Source: JAGQOZ01 sp041399205 (GTDB taxonomy: Bacteria; Planctomycetota; Planctomycetia; Pirellulales; Pirellulaceae). Taken from it: 64,000 nucleotides of DNA. Made by a program: the position numbers and the translations under genes. Positions 54,000 to 63,221 of the stretch are shown here, one piece after another (the stretch's first letter is position 1; every line of letters starts with the position of its first letter). Under the pieces are notes generated by a model. That model saw only the letters and a list, made by a program, of their open reading frames with translations. It ran no database searches and was not told where the DNA came from. Where the stretch lies: contig JAWKTK010000003.1 in the NCBI GenBank assembly GCA_041399205.1, forward strand, positions 372,001 to 436,000. The letters are read 5' to 3'.

Positions 54000-55118
54000 T
54001 TAGCGAGTGACCGAAACTTCAAACGTTTGAATACCCATCACGTCGGTCATCTGTTGCACGTATCGCAAATCGGCATCGCTCAGACGCGTCTTCGGAACGG
54101 TGGTGAAATGTCCGTTTTCCTTCAAGATGCGAATATGTCCATCACCAATGCGAACCAACTTGCCGACCGTTTGGTAGCGACCTGTGTTGTCGGTCCACAA
54201 ACGAACGGGAGCTTCTGCTTCGCTGGACGCGATCGAACTTTCGCTGACGAATTTGGTATCGGCAATTCGCTTCGGTTCAGAACGAGTGCTTTCGTCCAGG
54301 AAGTCTTCGAATCCGCCGTCATCCGCAGGTGTATCGGCGTCCAATGAATCCAGAAAGCCATCGCCGGCACCCGCGTCGGCAGCGTCGTCTCCGCCAATGA
54401 AATCATCAAAGCCACTGTCGTCAGCAGCGCCACCCAACGCGTCGTCGGCCGGAGCGGTATCGTCCAAGCCAAAACCGCCGTCGTCGGCCGCCGCGTCCGT
54501 GGTCGCATCCGTTGTTGTGTCTTCGCCAAAGCCCAAATCGTCCATTGGGTCATCCGCTGGTGTCGCATCCAATTCGGCAGATGTGTCGACAGCGTCTTCC
54601 GTCGTGGGTACGTCCATCGGGTCCGCCGGAGTTGGCTCGACGGCCGACGTAGTGCCACCGTCAATCACTTCGCTGCCAATGACAGTGCCTTCGATAACGC
54701 CATGGTCAACAACAGTGCCTTCCACAGGATACGATTCGCCGACGTATTCGTTTGAAATTACTTCGCCAACTACGCCACCAAGAACTTCACCACCACAGCA
54801 GCTGTCCACCACGGGCGAAGCATAGGTGTCCATGGCCGGTGCCGAATAGACATCCCAGACCGGTGCGGCATAGGAATCTCCATAAGCCACTTCCGAACCG
54901 CAGCAGCTGTTCGCAACAACTGGTTGCGACACCACGGGAGCCGGCCCACAAGCAGGTGGACAGTAGGAGGGAGCGCACGAAACCACAGTGGGAACCGAAC
55001 ATGCTGCTCGCCAACGTTGCAACAATCGGCAAGCACTGGCCGAATTGACCGACAAAAGAACCACCAACACCGATACCAGAGCAACACGTGTTGCTCTACC
55101 AATTCTGAACTTGCCCAT
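54000..55118 (-). CDS. Exported acidic protein with C-terminal SHD1 domain
   Basis: The protein has 372 residues with a signal peptide (about 1-30, ending SASA). A Cys/Pro/Val-rich stretch (about 30-110) contains repeated CCG pairs, and a long acidic low-complexity region rich in Asp, Ala and Thr covers about 140-275. It ends with an SLA1-homology-1-like domain (about 310-362): VRLWTDNTGRYQTVGKLV, GHIRILKENGHFTTVPKT and LSDADLRYVQ. SHD1 domains are a planctomycete favourite with unknown partner. It probably acts at the cell surface. The upstream spacer is about 380 bases. Confidence 0.82.
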   Translation of the reverse strand: MGKFRIGRATRVALVSVLVVLLSVNSASACRLLQRWRAACSVPTVVSCAPSYCPPACGPAPVVSQPVVANSCCGSEVAYGDSYAAPVWDVYSAPAMDTYASPVVDSCCGGEVLGGVVGEVISNEYVGESYPVEGTVVDHGVIEGTVIGSEVIDGGTTSAVEPTPADPMDVPTTEDAVDTSAELDATPADDPMDDLGFGEDTTTDATTDAAADDGGFGLDDTAPADDALGGAADDSGFDDFIGGDDAADAGAGDGFLDSLDADTPADDGGFEDFLDESTRSEPKRIADTKFVSESSIASSEAEAPVRLWTDNTGRYQTVGKLVRIGDGHIRILKENGHFTTVPKTRLSDADLRYVQQMTDVMGIQTFEVSVTR

Positions 55119-55496
55119 TTGAGGAACACCTCGTGAAATTCATAAAAAACAAATTGTGATTACATCACCACCGTCGCCGTGACGGAGCCATGTCCTTCCG
55201 AGAATTCTTGCTTACGGATTGCCATGCCATCCGTTTACTCGGTTCGCGAATTCCGGAAATCGCCGCTTCGAGCTAAAACCGAGCCATTGCAATCCGCATA
55301 TTGCGCAAACATCCTACTTTGACAGCTACCACGTCGCAATGGTGTGGACGTACAAGTCGCTTAACGTGACGGCAAGACCACAGAATCCGGTCTCCGCCGT
55401 TGGGAAACGGGGTAACCGGAATTATTGGACGCAATGTCGGTTCGGAAAAGGGTTTGAGATGAGGAACACATCTTGGTGGTTCGAAAGTGAACCGGT
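55119..55496. other. Spacer upstream of the SHD1 gene, nothing recognised
   Basis: 378 bases without a family-like frame. It should contain the promoter of the minus-strand SHD1 gene; the stop of speA bounds it on the right. No strong palindrome or repeat-family member was seen. Confidence 0.5.
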
Positions 55497-57401
55497 TTAT
55501 TCCAAGTAGGTGTAGCCTCGCAATCCCGCTTCGTAGAATTCCAAGATTTGACCGGCTTGTTCGTGCGAAATCAGATTGCGACGCACGCCATCTTCGACGG
55601 TGCGTTGCAATTTCGAGAGCAGGTCTTCGCTGCTGAATTGCACGTAATGCAGAACCTCGCTGACCGTGTCGCCTTTGATAATGGTCTCGACAATTACTTC
55701 ATTCGAATCAGAAAGACCTACGTGGACGGCATTGGTGTCCCCAAACAAATTGTGTAAGTCTCCTAAAATTTCTTGATAAGCGCCAATCAGAAACGCACCC
55801 AAGTAGTAAGGATGATCGTTCAGTCCGTGCAGGGCCAGCGTTTTGGCCACGTCGCGTCGGTCAATAAATTGGTCAATCTTGCCGTCCGAATCACAGGTGA
55901 TGTCGCCTAGAACCGCCTTGCGGTCTGGCTTTTCGCAAAGTCGATGGATCGGCATGACGGGAAACAACTGCTTAATTGCCCAACTGTCCGGTAACGACTG
56001 AAACAAGGAAAAATTGCAGAAATAAGTTTCCGCCAACAAACTATCCAAGCCCTGAAGTTCTTCGGGCAGATATTCCAATTCGTGACTCAATCGTCGCACT
56101 TGATGACAGATGGCCCAGAAAAGAGTTTCGGCCATACTGCGTTGGTCCAAAGGCAAGTATCCCGTCGCGAACGCATTGATGGCCATATCCAATGACTGTT
56201 GCGCGTCGTGAAAGCTTTCCAGCAGATTTCGTTGAGTCAACGAAGCCAACGTATTGCGGAGATCAATCAACGGTTGCTCTACGTCGTTGGGCAACTCTTG
56301 CGGAGGAACTTCGCTGACGGGATTGGCTTTTCCTAAGACGTCAAAAATCAGCACGCTGTGGTACGCCGCGATCGCTCGACCACTTTCGGAAATGATATTC
56401 GGATGTTTCACTCCGGCATCATTACAAACAGTGAACAGGTGATGCACCACGTCATTGGCGTATTCTTGCAGCGTATAGTTCATGCTGGATTCAAAGTTGG
56501 TTTGTGAACCGTCGTAGTCCACGCCTAAACCGCCGCCCACATCCAGATATTCCAAGCCTGCGCCGCGGCCAACCAAGTCAGAATAGATTCGAGCCGATTC
56601 GATTAACGCACCTTTGACGTGACGAATATTCGTGATCTGGCTGCCCAAATGAAAATGCAGCAACTTGAAACAGTCTTGCATGCCTAGTTCGGTCAGCCGA
56701 TCTAAGCCTCGCAGTACTTCCGAAACGGTCAGCCCGAATTTGGATCGATAGCCGCCAGAAGATTGCCAGCGCCCAGCGCCTCGCGCCGCCAGTTTCACTC
56801 GCATCCCTAACTGGGGTCGCACGCCGACTTTTTCCGCATATTTTAGGATGAGGTCCAATTCATGGGCTCGTTCAATCACCGGGATCACCTTGCGGCCCAG
56901 TTTCTGGCCCATCATGGCCATTTCAATGAATTCTGCGTCTTTGAACCCGTTGCAGACGATGGGGGTTTCTTCGTCAGCCAAGGCAATTACGGCCATCAGT
57001 TCTGGCTTGCTACCCGCTTCCAATCCGAACCCCAGCGGTTTACCGTGTTGCAGAATCTGTTCGACCACATGACGCTGCTGATTGACTTTGATAGGGTAGA
57101 CACAGCAATACGAACCGGAATATTCGTGATCCGTAATGGCGGTGGAAAACGCGGCATGGATTTCCTGCAAACGGTCTCGGATCATGTCGTCAAACCGAAT
57201 CAGAATCGGCAAATCGATGCCTCGAAGTTTGAGTCGATCTACCAGTTCCTTGATGTCGATGGCCCGCTGAGCGTCTCGTTGAGGATGAACCAGCAGGTTC
57301 CCTTCCTTGGACACGGAAAAATAGCCGTGGCCCCAGCGAGCGACTTCGTATAGTTCTGCGGAATCGGTGGCGGACCAGGGACTAACGGCGTCCTTAATCA
57401 T
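55497..57401 (-). CDS. speA: Biosynthetic arginine decarboxylase
   Basis: The protein has 634 residues, near the E. coli SpeA length of 658. The PLP-binding Lys is in VYPIKVNQQ (about residue 103). Other family blocks are GFGLEAGSKPELM, FHLGSQITN, LDVGGGLGVDYDG, ESGRAIAAYHSVL and LGDITCDSDGKID, where the Cys and Asp belong to the active site. It converts arginine to agmatine for polyamine synthesis. The PAD-like protein at 42.1 kb could act on agmatine, but its export-like start makes a direct pathway link doubtful. The gene is divergent from the 290-residue hypothetical, with a 59-base gap. Confidence 0.93.
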   Translation of the reverse strand: MIKDAVSPWSATDSAELYEVARWGHGYFSVSKEGNLLVHPQRDAQRAIDIKELVDRLKLRGIDLPILIRFDDMIRDRLQEIHAAFSTAITDHEYSGSYCCVYPIKVNQQRHVVEQILQHGKPLGFGLEAGSKPELMAVIALADEETPIVCNGFKDAEFIEMAMMGQKLGRKVIPVIERAHELDLILKYAEKVGVRPQLGMRVKLAARGAGRWQSSGGYRSKFGLTVSEVLRGLDRLTELGMQDCFKLLHFHLGSQITNIRHVKGALIESARIYSDLVGRGAGLEYLDVGGGLGVDYDGSQTNFESSMNYTLQEYANDVVHHLFTVCNDAGVKHPNIISESGRAIAAYHSVLIFDVLGKANPVSEVPPQELPNDVEQPLIDLRNTLASLTQRNLLESFHDAQQSLDMAINAFATGYLPLDQRSMAETLFWAICHQVRRLSHELEYLPEELQGLDSLLAETYFCNFSLFQSLPDSWAIKQLFPVMPIHRLCEKPDRKAVLGDITCDSDGKIDQFIDRRDVAKTLALHGLNDHPYYLGAFLIGAYQEILGDLHNLFGDTNAVHVGLSDSNEVIVETIIKGDTVSEVLHYVQFSSEDLLSKLQRTVEDGVRRNLISHEQAGQILEFYEAGLRGYTYLE

Positions 57402-57460
57402 GTAGGTTCAACTCCAGGGCAAGCCGGTTGAGAAATGAAATTTGAAAGCAACGAGTCTTC

Positions 57461-58333
57461 GTGATGATGCAGCAATACGAATGGATCCCCAACTCTTTGG
57501 CAACCGCCATGTTTGCCGCTCGGTTCGCGGTACAGGGACACGACACGATTGACCCAAGCCTTTCGCCAGCCATCCAGCCCTGGGGAGCCAAACTTTCAAA
57601 ACAAATAGCAAATGCTCAGGCATGGGATGATACCGTTGCTCTGGCCATTCTTACAACCGATCCTGCGTGGTTGAGCAAACAAATAGTCAAACAGAATTCT
57701 GCGAACATTTTGTCCGCTGATTCGAACATGCCAGACCTGATCAACCAGCTGCACAACGTCGTTTTGCATCACTTTCCGCGATTCGAAAATGACATCCTGA
57801 TTCGAATCCAACCGATGAAGCTCCAATGGGAAGCAGTCGGGCCCGGTTTGGTCAAATCTGCTTGCCGATCACTGAAGTTATTAGTGCCCAGCCAAATAAA
57901 AATTGCCTTGATTTGGCCTCTGCAGGGTGGTTCCGTGACGCCTGTCATTGGCCAAGCGCAATTGGCCTTGGAAGCCGTGCTGACCAATTCGCACCCAGTA
58001 ATCCCGGAAGTTCTGCGGCTGGGCTGGGGCGTGTTGCAGCTTGGATTGCCAGCGTTTGCGTGGAATGATCACAGGATCTTGGCACAAACTTTGTGTGCCC
58101 TGGCGATCCTGCAAGCGGCCGAGGATTTGGATCTGGTTTGCTTAGAACCGGAAACTTTGGCCGCTGCCGCAACCACGTGGCGATTGCCTTGGATTTCTAC
58201 TCGCGAACAAGATTTGCTCGACTGGTGGCGTGCGAACCAGCACAACAGCCAAATCGATATCCGTTCGCTGACCGACGCTGCTAGCTCGCCGACACTGCTG
58301 GAGATCGAATCCTTCCTACAGGACAGACGCTAA
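57461..58333 (+). CDS. Hypothetical protein upstream of purA
   Basis: The protein has 290 residues, soluble, with no signal or membrane helix. It is helix-rich, with Trp- and Leu-rich stretches (WDDTVALAILTTDPAW and LRLGWGVLQLGLPAFAW). I recognise no family or catalytic motif. The start appears to be GTG at 57461 with two ATG codons just after; the ribosome site is weak. It is followed at 94 bases by purA, co-directional. It could be a planctomycete-specific protein; the function is unknown. Confidence 0.6.
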   Translation: MMMQQYEWIPNSLATAMFAARFAVQGHDTIDPSLSPAIQPWGAKLSKQIANAQAWDDTVALAILTTDPAWLSKQIVKQNSANILSADSNMPDLINQLHNVVLHHFPRFENDILIRIQPMKLQWEAVGPGLVKSACRSLKLLVPSQIKIALIWPLQGGSVTPVIGQAQLALEAVLTNSHPVIPEVLRLGWGVLQLGLPAFAWNDHRILAQTLCALAILQAAEDLDLVCLEPETLAAAATTWRLPWISTREQDLLDWWRANQHNSQIDIRSLTDAASSPTLLEIESFLQDRR

Positions 58334-58426
58334 GTCTCCGCAAGTGGCATCTCTTGTCGGCCCGATGGCAGACCTTTAGACTTACGAGTTTGCAATGAAC
58401 TGACTGCCCAGTATAAGGGGATTTCT

Positions 58427-59728
58427 GTGCCAGGTACCTGTGTTGTTGGACTTCAGTGGGGTGACGAAGCAAAAGGGAAGTTGGTGGATCTGCTGACCGC
58501 CAACTTTGACACCGTGGTGCGTTATCAGGGTGGCGCGAACGCTGGGCATACGGTGGTGGTGGGTGACAACACCTACAAACTGCATCACATCCCCAGCGGC
58601 ATTCTCAATCCCCATGTTCTGAATGTGATTACGCCGGGTGTGGTACTGAACCCACCGACGATTCTGAAAGAGATTGATTCGCTGGCTCAGCAAGGCATCG
58701 AAGTCAAGAATTTCAAGATCAGTGATCGAGCGCACGTGGTGATGCCGTGGCATATTGAAGAAGATCGCATCTTGAATCAAGCGTTTGTTAGCGGCAGCGA
58801 AAACATTGGCACCACGCTCCGAGGTATCGGGCCTTGTTACCGCGACAAAGTAGGCCGAACCATGGCGTTGCGTTTTGGCGATCTGTTTCGCCCCGACTTC
58901 AAAGACAAGATTCAGCGAATCGCCACCGCCAAAGAACAGATCTTGAGTAGTCTGAACGGCCAACCTTTTTCGCTTTCCGTAGACGAAATCTACGACGAAT
59001 TCGCTGGCTACGCGAACCGCTTGAAACCGTTTGTGGATGACACCACCGCGATTTTGCTGAACCAAGTGGACCAGGACAAACGTATTCTATTCGAAGGCGC
59101 TCAAGGCGCGTTGCTGGACATTGACCACGGGACGTTTCCGTTTGTAACCAGCAGCAACAGTTCGGGCGTAGGCGTTTCGGCTGGTTCGGGCGTGCCGGCT
59201 CGGTTCATCAACCGCATCATTGGCGTCATCAAAGCGTATGCAACTCGAGTCGGCGGAGGGCCGTTTCCTACCGAACAAGAAAATGAAACCGGCCAACACA
59301 TTCGCGATCTGGGCAATGAATACGGTACCACCACCGGTCGCCCCAGACGCTGCGGTTGGTTTGACGCCGTGGCTGTTCGCTATACGGCTCGGCTCAGCGG
59401 TGTCGACATGTTGTCACTGATGATGCTGGATGTCCTGAGCGAACTACCGGCCATCCAAGTCTGCGTGGCCTACGAAATTGACGGCAAACGAATCACTGAT
59501 TTTCCCAGCCATGTCGACGATCTTCGCAATGCCAAACCGATTTACGAAGAACTGCCGGGCTGGCAACAAGATGTGACCCAGGTTGATCGCTATGAAGATT
59601 TGCCAGAAAACGCTCAGAAATACGTGCAACGCATCGGTCAAATTGTGGGACGACCGGTTGGTATTGTTTCGGTGGGACCGGACCGCAAACAGACCATGTT
59701 TCTGGAACCTTTTCATGCCAGTTGCTAA
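58427..59728 (+). CDS. purA: Adenylosuccinate synthetase
   Basis: The protein has 433 residues. Family blocks include VVGLQWGDEAKGKLVD (GTP loop and catalytic Asp), GGANAGHTV, LRGIGPCYRDK, ANRL, GAQGALLDIDHGTFPFVTSS and TTTGRPRRCGWFDAVAVRY. The P-loop residue that is Gly in most enzymes (GDEGKGK) is Ala here. It makes adenylosuccinate from IMP and Asp with GTP. The start is GTG at 58427. The uppS ATG follows after 71 bases, and the two are probably co-transcribed. Confidence 0.95.
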   Translation: MPGTCVVGLQWGDEAKGKLVDLLTANFDTVVRYQGGANAGHTVVVGDNTYKLHHIPSGILNPHVLNVITPGVVLNPPTILKEIDSLAQQGIEVKNFKISDRAHVVMPWHIEEDRILNQAFVSGSENIGTTLRGIGPCYRDKVGRTMALRFGDLFRPDFKDKIQRIATAKEQILSSLNGQPFSLSVDEIYDEFAGYANRLKPFVDDTTAILLNQVDQDKRILFEGAQGALLDIDHGTFPFVTSSNSSGVGVSAGSGVPARFINRIIGVIKAYATRVGGGPFPTEQENETGQHIRDLGNEYGTTTGRPRRCGWFDAVAVRYTARLSGVDMLSLMMLDVLSELPAIQVCVAYEIDGKRITDFPSHVDDLRNAKPIYEELPGWQQDVTQVDRYEDLPENAQKYVQRIGQIVGRPVGIVSVGPDRKQTMFLEPFHASC

Positions 59729-59799
59729 CCGACGTAACCGACGTTGCTTGGGGTCGCTTGCTGCCAGCCCTGATTCGACGACAAGGACATTCGATTGAT

Positions 59800-60555
59800 A
59801 TGAACCAAACCACCACGGCTGCCGGAGCTTCGCCTCGCGCGCAGAATCCAGAACGGAATCCTCGTCATATCGCTTGCATCATGGATGGCAATGGACGCTG
59901 GGCACAGAACCAAGGGTTGCCTCGGATTGAAGGCCATCGCCGCGGCGTGACCAGTGTTCGCAAGACCGTGGAAGAATGTGCTCGTTTGGGCATTGAACAA
60001 CTGACACTCTATTGTCTGTCCAGCGAAAACTGGAAACGTCCCCAGCTGGAACTCGATTTCCTCATGCACTTGTTAGAACAGTACATGATCGAGGAACGAG
60101 CTTTAATCATGGAGCAAAATATTCGGCTGCAGGTGATTGGTCGTCGTGACGGGATTCCGGAACATGTTCAAACGGAGATGAACAAGACCATTGAATTGAG
60201 CGCCAACAACACGGGCACGACGCTTTGTTTGGCGGTGAACTATGGCGGACGAGGCGAACTTGTCGACGCTGTGCGGCAGATTGCTGCCGACGCCAAGGAA
60301 GGCAAATTGGCTCCGGACGATATTACGGAACAGACCATTTCGTCTTATCTGTATACTGCCGGCATGCCCGACCCCGATCTACTGATTCGAACTGCGGGCG
60401 AAATGCGGATCAGCAATTTTCTGTTGTGGCAAATCAGCTATGCCGAAATTTGGGTGACGGATAAACACTGGCCCGAATTTCGCGAAGCAGATCTGCACCA
60501 AGCCATTTCCGATTATGCAAATCGAGATCGCCGTTTTGGCGGCTTGAACCAATAA
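59800..60555 (+). CDS. uppS: Undecaprenyl diphosphate synthase
   Basis: The protein has 251 residues. Motifs are IMDGNGRWA (catalytic Asp), GHRRGV, LYCLSSENWKRP and DLLIRTAGEMRISNFLLWQ, with IRTAGE where most have RTSGE. It adds isoprenyl units to make the C55 carrier for peptidoglycan and O-antigen glycans. The frame is open to 59722, but the ATG at 59800 (MNQTTTAAG) gives the family length and avoids overlap with purA. It lies twelve bases before cdsA, a classic uppS-cdsA pair. Confidence 0.95.
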   Translation: MNQTTTAAGASPRAQNPERNPRHIACIMDGNGRWAQNQGLPRIEGHRRGVTSVRKTVEECARLGIEQLTLYCLSSENWKRPQLELDFLMHLLEQYMIEERALIMEQNIRLQVIGRRDGIPEHVQTEMNKTIELSANNTGTTLCLAVNYGGRGELVDAVRQIAADAKEGKLAPDDITEQTISSYLYTAGMPDPDLLIRTAGEMRISNFLLWQISYAEIWVTDKHWPEFREADLHQAISDYANRDRRFGGLNQ

Positions 60556-60567
60556 GGAGATGCGGCA

Positions 60568-61460
60568 GTGCTTCGTTGGCGATTAATTGCAGCTGCCTGC
60601 ATCATCTTTCCTTTGTTGTTCATCATCTGGCTGGATGACCAACATAATTTTGGACGTCCCGGCATCTATTTGATCCCGGTGGCTGTGGTGGTCAGTCAAA
60701 TGGCGTGCGCCGAATTGTGCGAATTGTTCAAAGCCAAATCGATTCCGATGCGGTGCCGAACATTTCATCTGGCAACGCTTATGCCGCCTCTATTCGCCGC
60801 GGTGCCCTGCATCTGGAACGGTCAATTCGCATCCACTCCGCTGCGAAATCTGGGTTGGTTGGCCGCCGGCGTAACGGTCGGCTTCGGACTAATCGCCGTG
60901 GTGGAAATCATTCGGTATCACGAACCGGGAGAAAACCTGGTTCGCTTGGCCAGCGGAGCGTTTGTGGTGTGCTATGCCGGATTGCTGATGGGCTTTTTGT
61001 CGAATTGCGTTTGTTGATTCCCGGCCGCAAAGGCTTAGCGGCGGTGATTGGTACCATTTTGATTGTGAAACTTTCCGACGCCGGTGCGTACTTTGTAGGA
61101 CGTGCGTTCGGCAGGAACAAGTTGTTTCCCGTGCTCAGCCCCGGCAAGACCTGGGAAGGTGTTTTGGGCGGCCTGGGCGTGGCAATCGCCGGTTCGGCCT
61201 GCTTCTTTTTCTTGTTGCTGCCGATGCTGGGTGTCGAACGAAACACAGCGTACCAATCTTGGGTGTGGATCATCTACGCCCTGTCGGTGACTGTGGTAGG
61301 AATCTTTGGCGATCTGTTTGAATCATTGTTGAAACGTGATGCCAAGATCAAAGACTCCAGCCATTGGATGCCCGGCTTGGGCGGCGTGCTGGACGTGATT
61401 GACTCCATGGTCGCAGTTGCGCCGCTGAGCTTTGCCTGGTGGGCCAGCGGATTGCTCTGA
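60568..61460 (+). CDS. cdsA: Phosphatidate cytidylyltransferase, one apparent frameshift
   Basis: Two frames join: 60568 to about 60997 (MLRWRLIAAACIIFP, with hydrophobic helices to LLMGF) and then FVELRLLIPGRK, LSDAGAYFVGRAFGRNKLFP, SPGKTWEGVLGGL, GIFGDLFESLLKRDAKIKDS and GGVLDVIDSM, the family signature. A T5 run (about 60996-61000) needs one more T, a typical homopolymer error. The start GTG follows GGAG. It makes CDP-diacylglycerol from phosphatidic acid and CTP. About 297 residues. Confidence 0.9.
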
Positions 61461-61570
61461 TCCGCACACTTGGAATCCCACGCGAACCATTTCCCACACC
61501 ATTTTGTCAATTGAAAACACGCGTCGCGTTTTCCGTAGCCCTATTGTTGAAGTGCAAGCGGTTTTGACGC

Positions 61571-61692
61571 TAATGGACGAGGTGACGAGTCCTGTTGACC
61601 GGTAATGAACGAGGTGACGAGTCCTGTTAACCGGTAATGGACGAGGTGACGAGTCCTGTTGACCGGTAATGGACGAGGTGACGAGTCCTGTC
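61571..61692. repeat. Tandem array, four copies of a 32-bp unit
   Basis: Copies start at 61571, 61603, 61635 and 61667. Each reads TAATGGACGAGGTGACGAGT followed by CCTGTT and (GA/AA)CCGG. The core is the reverse complement of the 35-bp unit at 31.7-32.0 kb, so it is the same family with a different period. It lies in the 408-base cdsA-hflX spacer; the rest of that spacer holds nothing recognised. Confidence 0.9.
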
Positions 61693-61868
61693 GCAAATTC
61701 CAAGAATCACCGATTCGCAACGTTGACCACGACATCGGACAAAAGAACCAGCAGGTTCCGCCATTGATTCACTTTTCTAACAGCAGGATTCCACGGCACA
61801 TTGTACTGTTTACAATAGAAGGTCGGCGGAATCAAAAATCGAGGCCTATCCAGAGGACAAGGAGCAAC

Positions 61869-63221
61869 GTGGGAGAAATCGAACGAAGTCAAAGTATCGT
61901 TAGCGAAACGGTGATCTTGGTGGGTGTCGTCCTGCCAGATAACGCCGATCGCTTTGATGATCTGGACGAACTGGAACGTTTGGTGGATGCAGCCGGTGCG
62001 GTTCCCGTGGCCAAAATGGTGCAGCGGCGAGAGACTCCGAGCGCGAATTCGTATCTAGGCAAAGGCAAAGTCGAAGAGCTGGCACTGTTGGTTGAAACAT
62101 GCAAGGCAGACGTGATCGTTTTTGACAATGAACTGTCACCCGCACAGGTTCGTTCGCTGGAACAAGCCACCAAAGTCAAGGTTCTGGATCGTACGGAATT
62201 GATCTTGGACATCTTTGCTTCGCACGCGCAAACCTATGAAGCTCGTTTGGCCGTGGAACTCGCGCAGCTAGAATATTCGCTGCCTCGTTTGAAGCGCATG
62301 TGGACGCACCTTTCGCGATTGAAAATGGGCATCGGCATGCGAGGTCCCGGTGAAAAGCAATTAGAAGTCGACCGCCGACTGGTAGAAAAGCGAATCCACG
62401 ACCTGAAGACCGAATTGCAGAAGATTGAAAAACGCAAAGAACGTACCGTCGCCGCGCGACAAGACCAAATGACGGTGTCGCTGGTCGGCTACACCAACGC
62501 CGGCAAAAGCACGTTGATGAACACGCTGACTGACGCGCACGTGAAGGCGCAAGATCAACTGTTTGCCACCCTGGACACGCGCACTCGCCGCTGGCAACTA
62601 CCGCAATGGGGTCCGGTGTTGTTGAGCGATACCGTGGGTTTCATTCGCGACCTGCCTCACCGATTGATCGCTAGTTTCAAAGCCACGCTCGAGGAAGCTC
62701 GTCAAACCGATCTGCTGCTGCATGTGTGTGATGCTTCGAACCCCGCCGTGCTGGACCAAATCACCGCCGTGTTTCATGTGCTGGAAGAATTGGATATCGA
62801 AGAAAAGGACGCGGTGCTGGTCATCAACAAGATTGATCAGCCGGAAGCCAAAGAACGAGTTACCTTGATCAAGTCTCGCTACCCGCACGCAGTGGCAGTC
62901 AGTGCCAAAACGGGCGAAGGCCTGGAGCGTCTGGCGCATGTGGTCAGTGATGCACTAAGCCGTTCTTTCCGAGATGTCGACATCATTACCGGCGTAGAAA
63001 ATGGCAAGCTGATGGCCTACGTAGCAGCCCATGGAGAAGTGAAGTCGCGAAATTTCAACGGAAACGAAGTGACCATCCATTGTCGCTTGCCGCAGAAGTT
63101 CTTGGGCAAAATCCATGATCCAACGGCGATTATTCGCGATCATCAAACACAAGAAATCATCTGGCCTCGTCCTAGCGAAGAAGATGACCTTGGTGCGCCG
63201 ACGATGGAAGATGTAGCCTAA
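61869..63221 (+). CDS. hflX: GTPase HflX
   Basis: The protein has 450 residues. The N-terminal HflX domain has NSYLGKGKVEEL and LSPAQVRSLEQ, followed by a coiled-coil linker, then the G domain with GYTNAGKST (G1), DTVGFIRDLP (G3) and VINKID (G4). The C-terminus is acidic. HflX acts on ribosomes and rescues or splits stalled 70S particles under stress. The frame is open to 61659, but that part runs through the tandem repeat; GTG at 61869 after AAGGAG is preferred. Its stop overlaps the next ATG by one base. Confidence 0.92.
   Translation: MGEIERSQSIVSETVILVGVVLPDNADRFDDLDELERLVDAAGAVPVAKMVQRRETPSANSYLGKGKVEELALLVETCKADVIVFDNELSPAQVRSLEQATKVKVLDRTELILDIFASHAQTYEARLAVELAQLEYSLPRLKRMWTHLSRLKMGIGMRGPGEKQLEVDRRLVEKRIHDLKTELQKIEKRKERTVAARQDQMTVSLVGYTNAGKSTLMNTLTDAHVKAQDQLFATLDTRTRRWQLPQWGPVLLSDTVGFIRDLPHRLIASFKATLEEARQTDLLLHVCDASNPAVLDQITAVFHVLEELDIEEKDAVLVINKIDQPEAKERVTLIKSRYPHAVAVSAKTGEGLERLAHVVSDALSRSFRDVDIITGVENGKLMAYVAAHGEVKSRNFNGNEVTIHCRLPQKFLGKIHDPTAIIRDHQTQEIIWPRPSEEDDLGAPTMEDVA

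Noticed and set aside
61659..61868. 70-residue N-terminal extension of HflX
   Set aside because: It would be translated from the tandem repeat, and a GTG with AAGGAG gives the family start at 61869.
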